Below are positions 11,900 to 23,039 of a stretch of DNA of 64,000 nucleotides, piece after piece. The notes below the pieces were generated by a model. It made no database searches, was not told where the DNA came from, and saw only the letters and a program-made list of their open reading frames with translations. Each line of letters begins with the position of its first letter. Within the stretch, counting starts at the first letter, position 1. This stretch comes from Drosophila pseudoobscura. Taxonomy: Eukaryota; Arthropoda; Insecta; Diptera; Drosophilidae. The stretch spans positions 40,005,869-40,069,868 of the forward strand of contig NC_046683.1 of the NCBI RefSeq assembly GCF_009870125.1, in the 5' to 3' direction. The position numbers and the translations under genes are program-made.

Positions 11900-14140
11900 A
11901 TCCGCGGACCGATAAAGAAATCTTTTATAGTATTTCGGCGAACTTCAACGTCAGCCCCTCCTTAGTGGTTATATTTTGTATTTTTTTTTATTTCTTTCTG
12001 TTTGGTCAGTCAGCGATTGCGATAACGATAGCGATAACGGGTGGCCGGATAATGGTTCCCCTGCATATGTGCTACCACCTTATTATGTATTACTTTTTTT
12101 TTTCTACCGTAGTGAGTATTGAGAGTATTGGTACCATATAATTTAATGTCTCTTAAGGAATTGCTCATAATAAACGAGAGATTACTGAAAACAGGCACGC
12201 TTGGCTCTCAATCGGAGGACTGTCCAAGGTTGTTGCGGCGTCGGACACATATCGAATGATCGGTGGAATTTGAGAATGGTTTTTGAAAGTTTACTCTTCT
12301 CCAAGAGAATTCTCAGCCCTGCAATCGTTCTTTCCTTGGAGGCTGGAAAACTAAAAGATTATCAGCTGTAAAAGAGTCCATAAGCGAACGGACATCATTC
12401 TGGGCGAATGAAACGAACAGGGATCATACCTCACGGCTGATTCTGAATGAATTCTTCTCAAATTTCATTGACGGAAAGATGAGCGAAAGTGAAAGGAATT
12501 TGGGGTGAAAGGCAGCGTTATGCTGAAACAATCTCTGTAAAAAAACATTCCATGAAGTATTTTGGTGCGTTCCAATCCATTTTGTTACCATTTAACATTA
12601 ATGAAAAAGTGCATTTAAATTTGCGCACCGCTTCCGATTTCCGACTTGGACTGACGCATATCTGTCCATATGTACATATGTACATATGTATGTATGAATC
12701 ACGCGAGCGGTCACCCTCTTTTTAGTTTACTTGTCTGATAAGATACCCGTGCAGCCCCTACTCTTGTACGAATCCCAAGAGCCTACTTTCGCTGATCGAT
12801 GGTGCGTGCGCTTCCCCCTCGAGCTTATCATGGGAAAAAAGCTTTCACGAGCAGCCCCATATGGTGGACGAAGCCATAGATCCAAGGCATACTCACGGGC
12901 TGAGCTTTGGCACAGTGGGTGTCTGTCTCGGCTCTCCGTTCGACAGAACGTGGTATCAGGTGATAACGCGTGGTGTGCCACAATAATAGCCACACAACAT
13001 AATCGTAAATGAGGTGCTTATCGTTGTCATAAATGTGTGCTAATGAGCGGGCTTAGACTTGAGTAATTAAGGGGAATCTGTGGCCAAGTACGAGTATAAT
13101 ACCATGTGCTCTAATCGCTCCTGCAGAAAAGAGTTATCAGATTGTTTTAAGTGGGCGAGAGAGAAAGAGTGGCTGTCCGGAGGTTAAATTGTTGCTTCCC
13201 ATAACATTTTTTGGGTAGCCATTATGAGTCAGTCATCGTATTGGCTTGTGTGGAAATTTCGGCATTTCAGCCATACAAAAATGTTTCAATTACTGTAATT
13301 TTTGGTATCAAAATTGTAAATGAGAATCATAAATTAATCAATGTTTAAAGCACACTGAAGTGTTTAATTTTGCCACATCTTATCCAAAACAAACAAGGGA
13401 GAACGTTGAGCACTCTCTCTGAATACTAGGCGCACATAAGGACGAACATACGGACAAACAGACTCGGCTATTGATGCTGGTCAGGAATATATATACTTTG
13501 CGAGCTCAGATACGCTTCCTTTTACAAATCTAATATACCCCTATACTCTTTTTGCGCATCGGGTATAAAAATGGAGAGATATACATAGATAGAAAATAGT
13601 ACATAGCTTCTTCTTCTGCGCGAATAGAATGTATGGAAAGCTTGCCAATTTGCGTGCAGATAAAGTCCTCATGGAGTGCTCACAGAAATCTCACCCAATC
13701 AATCAAATTACAATTTAGATAAAGAACACGAGAGTAAAAATAGAATGCAATGATTGATTATTGGGTCTGTACTTGATAGTAGGATAGAAAATAGATGTGT
13801 AATATGTTTGAACATATTTCAGACTTCATTCGATTGACATAGCCATGGCATTCCCTACTAAAGCGATGTGATATGTGCTCGGAGTGAGAGTGCCGCAGAT
13901 CTCGCACCTCGACTCGATTAGATAAAGGCCTACGGCAGCTTCTAATTAAAGTTCTTCGAGCCGGAACTCCCCAACACATTCGTAGTATAATCAATCGCTA
14001 ATCATTATCACAGCACCCAAAAAACAGTAGTGAGTTGAGTGTGATGGATGAGGTGTCAATGGAATAACCAGACATAGCACCACAATTAGGCCCCCAAGAA
14101 AGTGCATTCTTTCACGTCTTTTGAGGGCGAGACATCGCTT
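11900..14140. other. Intergenic region with a DINE-1 fragment
   Basis: No gene was seen between the haemolymph-type protein and the convergent glycosyltransferase. It contains TATGTACATA-type alternating repeats at about 12667-12695 and the DINE-1 fragment listed separately. The open frames of 78-93 codons around 12.5-13.0 kb occur on both strands and lack coding character. Confidence 0.5.
13400..13570 (-). mobile_element. DINE-1/mini-me (Helentron) fragment
   Basis: Read on the minus strand, this begins TTTTTATACCCGAT and continues with GGGGTATATTAGATTTGT, then GTATATATATTC and CAGCATCAATAGCCGAGTC. The same order is seen in the two larger copies at 59150 and 63062. The copy is truncated: the GTCC-rich core is reduced to a few degenerate units and the distal half is absent. 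DINE-1 elements are non-autonomous rolling-circle transposons common in Drosophila. Confidence 0.75.
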
Positions 14141-14270
14141 GGAAAATCACTTTATTATTTGGCTGAGGGGCTTCAGACTTCTGAGCTACTGAGTATAGGT
14201 GTTTGAGCAAGAACTATAACTACGAAAAAAAATACACAATAATGCTAAAACTATTTCTGGTGTGTTAGGA

Positions 14271-16031
14271 CTATTTCTTAGCGACGGGCACTGGGGGATG
14301 CAGCATCATCTGTTGCTGCTGCTGCTGCTCCAGGTCCGACTCCTGCTCCTCGACCAGGGCCTCTTCTAGCGCCGACTGCTCCTCTGCATCGTTGCTCTGG
14401 CCCTGGACGTCGTCCAGGTGCAGCCACACCTGCTCCACGGCTGCGCGCAGGGCCTCGGCATACCTCCAGGCACTGCGATCCTCGACCAGCTCGGAGAGCT
14501 CGTATTTTTTATCCGGCTCCCGGTAGTGCTGCATCTGGGCCACCGAGATGTCGACGGTGCGCGGATTGCAGGCCCCCGAGAGCCACTTGAGCGTAAAGTG
14601 GTTGTGCAGGGTCAGGGAGTAGCGAGTGTTGTGGAAGCACTTTGTGGCACGTCCGGGCAGCGAGTGGTTGCGATGCCGCAACGTGTGCTGCAGCACGTAC
14701 AGCTCGCCGGCCTCCTGCTCCTCGTGGTTGTGCGCCTCGGGCACCACTCGCGTGAAGTAGGCATTGATCATACACAACGAGGTAAAGCTGCCGGCGCATT
14801 TCCCACCCTTGGCCTTCTCTATCTTGTGGGCTCGCTCCACCACATCCTGCCATGTGCGCTGCTCGCCCAGCGGCATGATCACCTCGTCGACGTCCACATT
14901 GAGTAGGTAGTCGTGCCGGTACATGTTGCGGTAGAAGCAGTCGTTGTAGGGTATCAGCTCGTTCAGTCGCTTCACCAGCCGGCGCTGCTGCAGCAGCATG
15001 TGCTGGTAGTGGCGCAGCCGGGGCATACCGTTGGCCAGGGTCAGGGGCCGCAGCTCGAGGTATCCCGTCCGCTGGTAGTAGTCCAGGACCCGCTGCACTG
15101 CCGGATGAACGTCGTACATGTATGCATAAACCCGCGAGGCGCCCAGCAGTCGCTGCAGCTCAAACCACTCGATCAGGCGCTCCGAGAGGTCCACATACGG
15201 AAAGTCGAAGCCCTTGAGGCATACCCCGAAGCTCAGCAGACCTTTGGCGTTGGTCGCCGTGCTGTTAGAAATGGAAGTAGAGCTGCTGCTCGGTCGCTGC
15301 TTGGGCAGCTCAAAGTGCACCCTCAGGGAGTTGCTGGCCTTGTCGCAAGGCTCGACCACCAGGGACACGGTGCTGGGCAGGGAGTCCAGGATATTTGGGG
15401 GCAGTTCTTTGGGTACCGGACAGCTCAGCAGATGCGGATAGCTAAGCTGCGGCGTGTGGCCCCAGTTCTTGACCCATACGCTGACGAACTCGCTGACCTT
15501 CACGAAGATAGGCTCCCGGCGGCCCTTGTACCACAGCTGGCAGTGGGTGGGCGGAAAGTCGTTTCCGATCTGATTGGCCGTGGCCAGTACTCGCACTATG
15601 CGGCTCTTCACGGCCGCCCGCTGGTCCAGGTATGCAGCATATAGGCGGAAGGTCACGTTCCCGTTGAGGAAGGTCTGCCAGTAAATGTTGTGCAGATGCA
15701 GGTCGAGCGGATCCGGGTAGGGGGCACATGTGGCGTTCACCTTGTAGCCCAATGGCTTGGCGGAGCGATACCACAGGCCGTAGTCCACCTCGGGCAGCTC
15801 CTGCTCCAGCTGCCGCACCAGGGCCTCATCGATGGGCTCCTCCACGTCCTGCACTGGCGGCGGTGTGGCCTTTGGTTCCTTCCGGGCAACGTCGGCGGCC
15901 CGGGTCGGTACCAGGAGCTGGTCCGAGCGTTGCAGCGTGTTCAGGAGCAGCAGCAGGGCAAACAGGGCCGCCGACACCAGCAGCGTGAGTCTGAGAAATC
16001 CACTTCTTGTTGACATTATGCTCGAGAGCAT
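14271..16031 (-). CDS. Glycosyltransferase family 92 (DUF23) type II membrane protein
   Basis: One uninterrupted frame encodes 586 aa. A short cytoplasmic N-terminus is followed by a signal anchor at residues about 12-33 (FLRLTLLVSAALFALLLLL), then a lumenal stem. The GT92 domain lies at about 264-520. It opens with FGVCLKGFDFPYVDLSERL and has the helix-rich EWFELQRLLGASRVYAYMYD segment. It carries the metal-binding acidic motif in NVDVDEVI (residues 378-385), matching the DxD-like site of the family. Known members (for example nematode GALT-1) add galactose to fucose on N-glycan cores in the Golgi; the acceptor here is unknown. The C-terminus is acidic with a short Gln run. A second in-frame ATG at 16016 (MSTRSGF) would remove only five residues. 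AATAAA on the minus strand at 14151-14156 is a likely poly(A) signal. The gene stands alone on this strand and converges on the haemolymph-type gene. Confidence 0.85.
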   Translation of the reverse strand: MLSSIMSTRSGFLRLTLLVSAALFALLLLLNTLQRSDQLLVPTRAADVARKEPKATPPPVQDVEEPIDEALVRQLEQELPEVDYGLWYRSAKPLGYKVNATCAPYPDPLDLHLHNIYWQTFLNGNVTFRLYAAYLDQRAAVKSRIVRVLATANQIGNDFPPTHCQLWYKGRREPIFVKVSEFVSVWVKNWGHTPQLSYPHLLSCPVPKELPPNILDSLPSTVSLVVEPCDKASNSLRVHFELPKQRPSSSSTSISNSTATNAKGLLSFGVCLKGFDFPYVDLSERLIEWFELQRLLGASRVYAYMYDVHPAVQRVLDYYQRTGYLELRPLTLANGMPRLRHYQHMLLQQRRLVKRLNELIPYNDCFYRNMYRHDYLLNVDVDEVIMPLGEQRTWQDVVERAHKIEKAKGGKCAGSFTSLCMINAYFTRVVPEAHNHEEQEAGELYVLQHTLRHRNHSLPGRATKCFHNTRYSLTLHNHFTLKWLSGACNPRTVDISVAQMQHYREPDKKYELSELVEDRSAWRYAEALRAAVEQVWLHLDDVQGQSNDAEEQSALEEALVEEQESDLEQQQQQQMMLHPPVPVAKK

Positions 16032-16049
16032 ACTGACAAATGCCTACAG

Positions 16050-19000
16050 AGACACCCGCCCCATGCGGCACAACGGCACAATGACGAGCACCTCGGAGAG
16101 AGACCGAGTTAGGCGACAATCTAATCACGCAAATGGGGCGATAACTACAGTGCTCTACGAACAATATGTATTATCAACGAGCATGACCAAAAACAACGGC
16201 CACAACATGGCCACTACCTTCAACAGAATTCTCAATTAGCAGTTATTAGTGCAACCCAATCCGATCCATCGTTATCCCCAAATCCAAGGGGCTGTCCAGT
16301 CCGACATTGGTTCCCATTCAAAATGCGTTCCCTGAGAGAATTTTTCTATAAGGCTGCACTCCAAGCGGAGCTGTGTGTATTTCTCTGATGGAATAATAAT
16401 GGGAAATTAAGGGAAAATTAAGAGGAATCGCAGAGTTTGGGCTCACCAATATATTTGGTAGTCTGGTAGTCCTTTGAACCTGTGAGTCCTGGCAGGCAAA
16501 AGGCTAATCCCTTGTCAGGGATTTTGCTAATGAAACGATCAAATATGCATGAGCCGGACACACACACACACATGGCTTAGTCGGAGTAGGAGTTTGGAAA
16601 ACTTAATTTTTGTGAAAATTGTTTCCTCAAAAACTACGCAAAACTAGACCCTGGTCTCCCTTTCCCCTTTCCTCTCCCCTTCCTCCTTCCTCCCAAGGGG
16701 ATCGTAAACGGTTTTGTTTTGTTTCTCTCTGCTGCTGCTCGCCTTATTATTTTTTGTATATTTTTTACGATTATAACTTTTTGCGTGTTTCCTTGCGCTG
16801 GTCATTTTTGCAAGTAATTTAAAAATAATTTGATGTTGCTCTGGTGGCTGGTTGGATGATGGGGCTGGTCTCCTCCCTCACTCCCTGACTCTCTGAATGT
16901 GTGGCTGGGTGGTTGGTTGGTGGGGTGGCTGCTGCCTTGGGGCGAAGTTTGCTTTATTGACATTGTCACCCCGGCTCGTGACAATGAAAGAGCGCACCTG
17001 ACGGAAGAGGATGAGCTGCACAGAAACGACAACATCACCGACAACGACAGGATAATAAAATTGTGAAACAACTTTTTAATGAGAAACACTTTTTGCACAT
17101 TGCACTGCCCATCAGCATGAGGATGCGGATGGCAATGGCACTAGCGATGGCGATGGCTCTGGATCTGAATCTGGAGATGAGTCAGTAGTTGGTAAATTGT
17201 TGAACCCTGATGATGATGAGCCTGATGATGGGAATGGAATGAGTTTATACCTACGGCTCCGCATAGCTGCTGCTGGACTTTCACTTGTTGCGTCCCTCTA
17301 GCCCCACGCAATCGATACACCAGGACACCATTTCGCGGGACACTTGGCAGCAAGCGGAAAAAACTTTTGTGCCACCAGACTATCGACGCCATCAGGGCTC
17401 AGAGCGGGGCCACGCCCAGCAGCAGCAGTCGCCGGCCCGTCTACAATTAACAATGAACATTTTACGCCGCACTGGAAAACTCGGAAAAACTGGGGAAAAA
17501 CTTCAAACTTTCCTCCGTAATTGCCCAGAAAAGTAACACAAATGAAACGCATCGACGCTTAATTACTTTTGCTAAATGGCACGAGGCCCAGAGCCAAAGC
17601 TGGAGCTGGAGCTGGAGCCCCTGACTGTGTTAGGTAAACAGAGTCCTGAGAAGCAGACTGGCGGAGTGGGGGAATGGGGAATGAGGAGTGGGTGAGGCAC
17701 TGCAGTAGGAGAAGGCAGAACTACATTTGGCATGCGGGTGTTTGGCTTTGGTTTCTGCTTCATTCTGGCTAACGCTCTGAGTTTTCCTTTCCAGTGCCTG
17801 GCAATTTACGGCACTCGCTTTCCCACTGACATTGCTAAAATAGGGGTACTCTACTCCCGCGGGGTACTTTCGAAAGACATTTCACATGAGAATAGCTCTA
17901 CAAGCACTGATCCCTAAGATTCCCACGAAAGAAACATATTTCTTAGAGGAGAAACATTGATTGAATAATCGTTCTTTTTCCGACTAAAGGGTATTTCCAA
18001 AGTCTTTCTGCTTTTGCCGCTGTTCTCCCGTTGATTGCCACAGCATTGAGGAGCGCATGTGAGAGACCTCGAGGGCTATGGAGTCGTCGGCACGATTTGA
18101 CTTTTGTCGACGTCACAATTTGGAGAAGTTTACCCACTTCTGGCGCCGCCGCCACAAAACTTGGCCCAAAAAGTTACCCTGCCACTTGGTAAATGCAAGT
18201 TTTTGATTAAAAGCCTCCACCTAGCATACCCCCCCAGTGGCGTCGCCTGCTTCTGCCAGCAAAGTTTTATGCCAGAGCCAGAGCCAGAGCCAGAGAGAAA
18301 TTGTTAATTGAATGCATTTTGGGGTCCCTGCAATGTTTGCCTATGCGTGATATGGGGCACTTTGCCAGGAGGCTAGTAGGCAGCCCCGAAGCAGCAGAAA
18401 GTAGGGGAATAGCCAAGCCCATTCAGTCACAATGCTTGCCAGAGCTCTGCCCAACACTTTACCCTGACACATAACTGCCCAACACAAGCACAGCGAGCCG
18501 GTTTTGAACGGACAGTGTTGGTCAACAAATATTACAATCTATTTATAGTATAGTTTTGTTTTCGGAAATAAGCTTTGAAACGTTCAATGTTGGTAAAAAT
18601 ATAAAGATTTTCCATCCTTTCCAGTACTATAAACTTTCAGTGTTGGTAACTCCTCTGCTAACTGTTTCAACTGCTGATGAGTTAAGCAAAAAGGGCGAGC
18701 ACTCGGACTCTTGGGCTTGCAACATTTACGAGGAACACTCTTACCACTCCACTGCTTCGTGGCCCACTCCGGATGTGTCCCGGATGTGTCCCCCTTGGTG
18801 GTATGCCGATGGCCCACCTTGTTGGTGTCATTAAAGATGCATGGCCTGGCCCATCACCCAGAACAATGGTTTCTACACTGGCTGGCTTGCTTTTGTTTGA
18901 GCAGAGTATCTCTCGGACTCTCAGCCTGTTGCAGCAGTTGCAGCAGTTGCAAGGATTCCATTCCAATCTCAGAGACACACACACACGGTTTTCATTAGCC

Positions 19001-20480
19001 CAAATTGGTTGTGGGTATAAGAATTGTTCAAGGTAAGGGATAAGGAAGGAAACCCCTTAAAGTTAAGCGCCTGAGAATAGGACAAAAGTTGCCTTAAAGC
19101 CCCCGCTGCCAGTCAATGGCGATGATGATGATAGTCGGAATTCCAAGGATGAGTTCCTCCCACTCAGTGTCCATGGGCGGGGCACCGTCGTGGCTGAGGA
19201 GGCAAAAACCCGAAAATAAAAGCAAACCAATGCCGGAGGAAAAGCTGAGGAAAAGCAGCTGCAGATTTTCTATAAAAGCCGAGGCTAACGAGATTTGATG
19301 AATTGCAAGTCTTTGTGAATGAAGCTACAAGAAAGCTGCAGCATGAATAGCCCCCAGGCGCTCCCCATAGCCCCACAGCACCACAGCCCCTCCCCAACCC
19401 CTGTCCCATCAGCGTCTAAGCCAGGTCCGCATAAAAAAACCCATTAAGTGGTTTAAAGCAGTGAAAAAGCGCACACAACACAGCAACAAGGCAAAAGGAA
19501 AAATGCAGTTGACATGAAAGGCAGCAGCAGCCACGGCAGAGCAGACGAGACGGGCAAAAGCTCCAGAAGAGGCAGACAGACAGTTGAAAAGAAAGGGGGA
19601 GGCAGGCAGACAATGTTCGCCCATCCACAGAAAGAGAGCGAGAGAGGGAGCCATGAAAATATGGAGGAGCTGCAGCAGGACAAAGCAGCTTGACGAATTA
19701 CTTGGCAGCCGCTTCTGGAGACACGGGGGCGGGGAGAAGACACTGCAGAACGATGCAGGGCGCAAGAAATTTAATTTGACCAACATTTTGATGTATCAAG
19801 TTCAGTCGGAGTAGAAGATTTATGACTTGCTGACAGGAACAAGCGAAGGACAGGGACACCAACAGATTGTGATGTCAAATGGTGTGCAGAGGGAGGAGCA
19901 AAAGGGGGCGAAGTCGGGCTTAAGTTAAAGCCTAAAGATGCGGCATGAAGGGACCGTACATACTGCTTTGAAGTTTTGAAGATTTGAGAGAGCTTTAAAA
20001 GAACTGACGGCTATCGCAACAGCTTATTTTTGAAAGTTTGCCCCGCAATTAGCTTTCGGCAAAAGCTGAAATGTTAGATATGTATGAAGCTCTCCTACGA
20101 TCGGATCGTTGTTCAAAGAGCTTTCATTTGGACTTTGCTTGCGATCGGTGACAAGCTTTTAAGCTGAAGCTCTACTCCACTCTGATGCTGCTCTGCTGCT
20201 CCAATGGAAATGCTCAACGCCAATGAAAAATGAAAGTAAGCGGACAACTTTTGAGCAACACTTCCCGCATATCCCATTTCCACTTGCCTCCTCCTCACGT
20301 AATGGGCCCAATGGAAATGAGGAAAACAAGGCCTCGACTGGACCCCACTTGATTTTGGAGCCAGTTTTGGAGTTTATACCGATAAATGCCTGACACTGTG
20401 GTTTTCACTGTGACTGTGACTGGGGTAGACTCTGCCTTAAGCCTCAAAGTGGGAGATTCAAACATCAGTTGAGGCATTCA
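16050..20480. other. Gene-free stretch between the glycosyltransferase and the small membrane protein
   Basis: No supported coding sequence. It contains short CA runs and CCAGAG repeats (about 18270-18295). A TATAAAAG at 19271-19278 has no recognisable transcript behind it. The many 60-140 codon frames overlap on both strands and are biased by simple sequence. Confidence 0.5.
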
Positions 20481-20526
20481 GGACTGAGGGTGTAGCTAAA
20501 AACAATACAGATACAGTGAACGAAAG

Positions 20527-21078
20527 ATGGCTCGACTGTCGGCTTTGGGTGTGGCCTTGCTGCTACATTCGGTGATTGGGATCTCCTACTACTACTTCTT
20601 CAAGATGGGGCGTTGCTCCTCGCAGCCCTCGCCCATCTTGGGCAACTGGCTCTTCACGGTCTCCGTCGTTTCCGTGCTGCAGGCGGTGCGCCTGATACCC
20701 AGCGAGGTCCCCGATTTCACGGCCCTGGTCCTGGAGACGATCATGTGCTGCTTCGTCCTCGACCTGATGCTGACCAAGCTGTGGTGCCGCATCGAGAGCC
20801 TGGTCCATTGCGCCATCGTTGGGGTCCTGCAGATATGCCCCGTCGGCGATGATACCTTCATGACGTACGAGTACTGGACGCAGGCGATCCTCACCACAGT
20901 CATTGGAGCCTGTCTGCTCTGGGTGACCGCCTGGGCCATGGCTTTGCCCCGGCGGCTGCAGCATGGGCTCCAGTGCTGGCGCCGTAGCTGCCATCGACAG
21001 CTCTCCCGTATGCTCTTCTCCAGCATGGAGACACGGCCGCCGCTACGCCAGGAGAGCTCCTTAAGCTTTGCCGCCTGA
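20527..21078 (+). CDS. Small multi-pass membrane protein, function unknown
   Basis: A single exon encodes 183 aa with strong GC-ending codon use like its neighbours, which supports real coding. Hydrophobic segments lie at about residues 5-25, 37-56, 64-86, 89-106 and 115-140. A basic, Trp/Arg/His-rich cytoplasmic-looking tail (about 141-183) follows, so there are four or five membrane spans. Cysteines are frequent within the helices. No catalytic or family motif was recognised. The start is the first ATG (context GAAAGATGG). AATAAA at 21264-21269 fits a short 3' UTR. It lies between a divergent glycosyltransferase and the secreted-protein block and does not resemble either. Confidence 0.75.
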   Translation: MARLSALGVALLLHSVIGISYYYFFKMGRCSSQPSPILGNWLFTVSVVSVLQAVRLIPSEVPDFTALVLETIMCCFVLDLMLTKLWCRIESLVHCAIVGVLQICPVGDDTFMTYEYWTQAILTTVIGACLLWVTAWAMALPRRLQHGLQCWRRSCHRQLSRMLFSSMETRPPLRQESSLSFAA

Positions 21079-21785
21079 TTGGACTACCCACTCTAACTCC
21101 TACTCCTACTCAAAATTATCTGTTCAAATCGAGAAAATAGCAAAATTTATGGGTTAAGTAATGCTAAGAGCATTTTCAATAGCATCGACTCTGGGACAGT
21201 GGGTCCTGATATCACGAAAAAAGCCTCAATTTCGAACCAAATCCAAGCCAAAGATTGTACAAAAATAAATAGACTTTGAAAAAAAAAAAGAGAAGATTGG
21301 GGTACACTTTATCCTTACCTGGCTCCCAATTGGTTCCACTGTGCGGTGATGTCGCAGCGAACAAGTAAATCAAACTGGAAAAGCACTTCCATTTTCATTT
21401 CCATGGCGATCGAAAACCCGTTTAACCGTATCATGGCCATGCGGCAATGCGGAAGAGGCCTCTGTCTAATTGTGGGCTTCGGAAGACGGAACCGGCGGAG
21501 CCTCCAGAGCCAGGAGCCAGGCACAGAGACACAGCCAAATCTGCTGCTGTTGCTGCTGCTGCTGTTTGTGATATGTGATCGAAGGCTAAACTTGAACTTG
21601 AAGCATGGCCAAAATGCAACACGCAACAACATGCAACATGCCGCTGCCGCTTCCAAAGAACTGCCAACACGCAAAGGCAACTGCAAGCTGTAGCTGTTGC
21701 TGCCACAGAGCCACCCCGCTATGCCTTGGCGCATTTGGCAATTGAGGAAAATTGAGGAAAATTGGCAAGTGGCCGACAGACGGAG

Positions 21786-21792
21786 TATAAAA
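21786..21792 (+). promoter_or_regulatory. TATA box of gene D
   Basis: TATAAAA lies about 30 nt before a plausible start near 21816. The leader then runs to a GTGAAC donor at 21915. No ATG occurs in this leader. Confidence 0.7.
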
Positions 21793-22038
21793 GCAGCTGC
21801 AATCGACTGAGCCGCGTTAATCGAAGCGCGTCGCTGGAAAAGTGCAAGTGCTTTCCACGCTCCCATCGTGCAGTGCATCCGAGTATCCCAAATTGCAATT
21901 GAAAATCCCTTGAGGTGAACATCCAAAGTGTCTGCTTTATTTTGTTTGTTTGGTTTTGTTTTGTGTGAAGCTTTGAAGGGGAACCCCTGCATTTCTTTGG
22001 ATTCTTTTCTGACTCTTCTTCTCTGATCGATCCTCCAG

Positions 22039-22929
22039 ATGCTGTGCCATCGACACATCCATTGCCGCCTGCTGCTGGCAGGACAACTACTGGTGCTATT
22101 GCCACTCATGCAATCCTCGCCTGTGTCCAGCCCCGAGATAGCCAACAAGGCCGCCCAGTCGCCCAACAGCCTCCAGGTGCAGCAGCAGCAGCAACAACAA
22201 CATCAGCAGCAACAGCAGCAGCTTCAGCAGCAGCAACAACAGCAGCAACAACAGCAGCAACAGCAGGAAGCGCACCTCAACTCTCTCAGCGCATATGCCA
22301 GTGGATACGACAGCCTGGCGCAGCTCCAGATGCAGGGGCAGATCCAAAGCCAGATCCAATCACAGAACCAGGGCCAGGGACAGTCCCATTCCGAGGCAGA
22401 TCCCTCCTCCTTCAAGCCCTCCTACAAGATGCCCGAAATGGAGACCAACTTCACGCCCATGCAGACTGCGGGGACGCCCAGCGTGGCCAGCCTGCCATCC
22501 ACACCCATGCTGATGCAGTACCTGCCCGCCCAGACCCTGCAAGATGGCACCGGCACCGTGCAGTACCTCCAGCTGATTCCCACGCGACCCATCATCGTGC
22601 CCATCAGCCCCTATCTGCAGGCGGCTGCAGCCGCTTCGGGCAACATGCCCTCCCCGCCAGCGCCCAGTGTGGTGGCAGCCCCACAGCCTGACTTTTCCGG
22701 CCGGACAGCCACCGTGCTGAGCGCCCTGCCCCCCAACTATGGGGCATTGCAGGGATATGCCACTGGAATCAACCCTGCGGCAGCATTCCGCAGCACCTAC
22801 CGCATCAATCGCGAGGCCAAGGACAAGAACTATCCGCCCACGTTTTCGCTAAACCTCAACGAGTATCTGCCCGCCTCCTCTGGGGGTCACGATGCCAGCT
22901 CTCATTTGTACCTCAGGGCACGATCGTAG
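22039..22929 (+). CDS. Gene D: secreted Gln/Pro-rich protein with YLP motif
   Basis: The 296-aa coding sequence lies in one exon. The ATG immediately follows a CTCCAG acceptor, so a 5'-UTR intron (21915-22038) probably precedes it. An N-terminal signal sequence (LLLAGQLLVLLPLMQSS, about residues 11-27) leads into a long polyglutamine tract at about 46-76, coded by mixed CAG/CAA. Then come Gln-Ser/Gly-Gln repeats, a Pro/Ala/Ser-rich middle, and a C-terminal NEYLP motif at about residues 274-278. YLP motifs are known from Drosophila secreted, cuticle-like proteins. A possible ATTAAA poly(A) signal is at 23029-23034. It is the first of seven plus-strand genes for secreted low-complexity proteins. 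A structural matrix role is inferred from composition only. Confidence 0.8.
   Translation: MLCHRHIHCRLLLAGQLLVLLPLMQSSPVSSPEIANKAAQSPNSLQVQQQQQQQHQQQQQQLQQQQQQQQQQQQQQEAHLNSLSAYASGYDSLAQLQMQGQIQSQIQSQNQGQGQSHSEADPSSFKPSYKMPEMETNFTPMQTAGTPSVASLPSTPMLMQYLPAQTLQDGTGTVQYLQLIPTRPIIVPISPYLQAAAAASGNMPSPPAPSVVAAPQPDFSGRTATVLSALPPNYGALQGYATGINPAAAFRSTYRINREAKDKNYPPTFSLNLNEYLPASSGGHDASSHLYLRARS
22174..22266 (+). repeat. CAG/CAA trinucleotide repeat encoding polyglutamine
   Basis: In-frame CAG/CAA repeat of gene D, broken by one CAT and one CTT codon. The codon mixing suggests a somewhat stabilised tract. Confidence 0.9.
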
Positions 22930-23039
22930 GAGAGATCCCATGACGAAACTCCAGGCCCAGCACCAGCCAAAGTCACAGATTGCTCTAACACTTAAGACTC
23001 TTTCTTTTTTTTTTTGTATCAAACCCCAATTAAAGCTGA

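Noticed and set aside
14418-16013. Long plus-strand frames opposite the glycosyltransferase (up to 243 codons)
   Set aside because: Antisense shadows of a GC-rich coding exon; the minus-strand product has a clear domain.
19271-19278. TATAAAAG as a promoter
   Set aside because: No downstream exon with a leader, donor or coding sequence was found.
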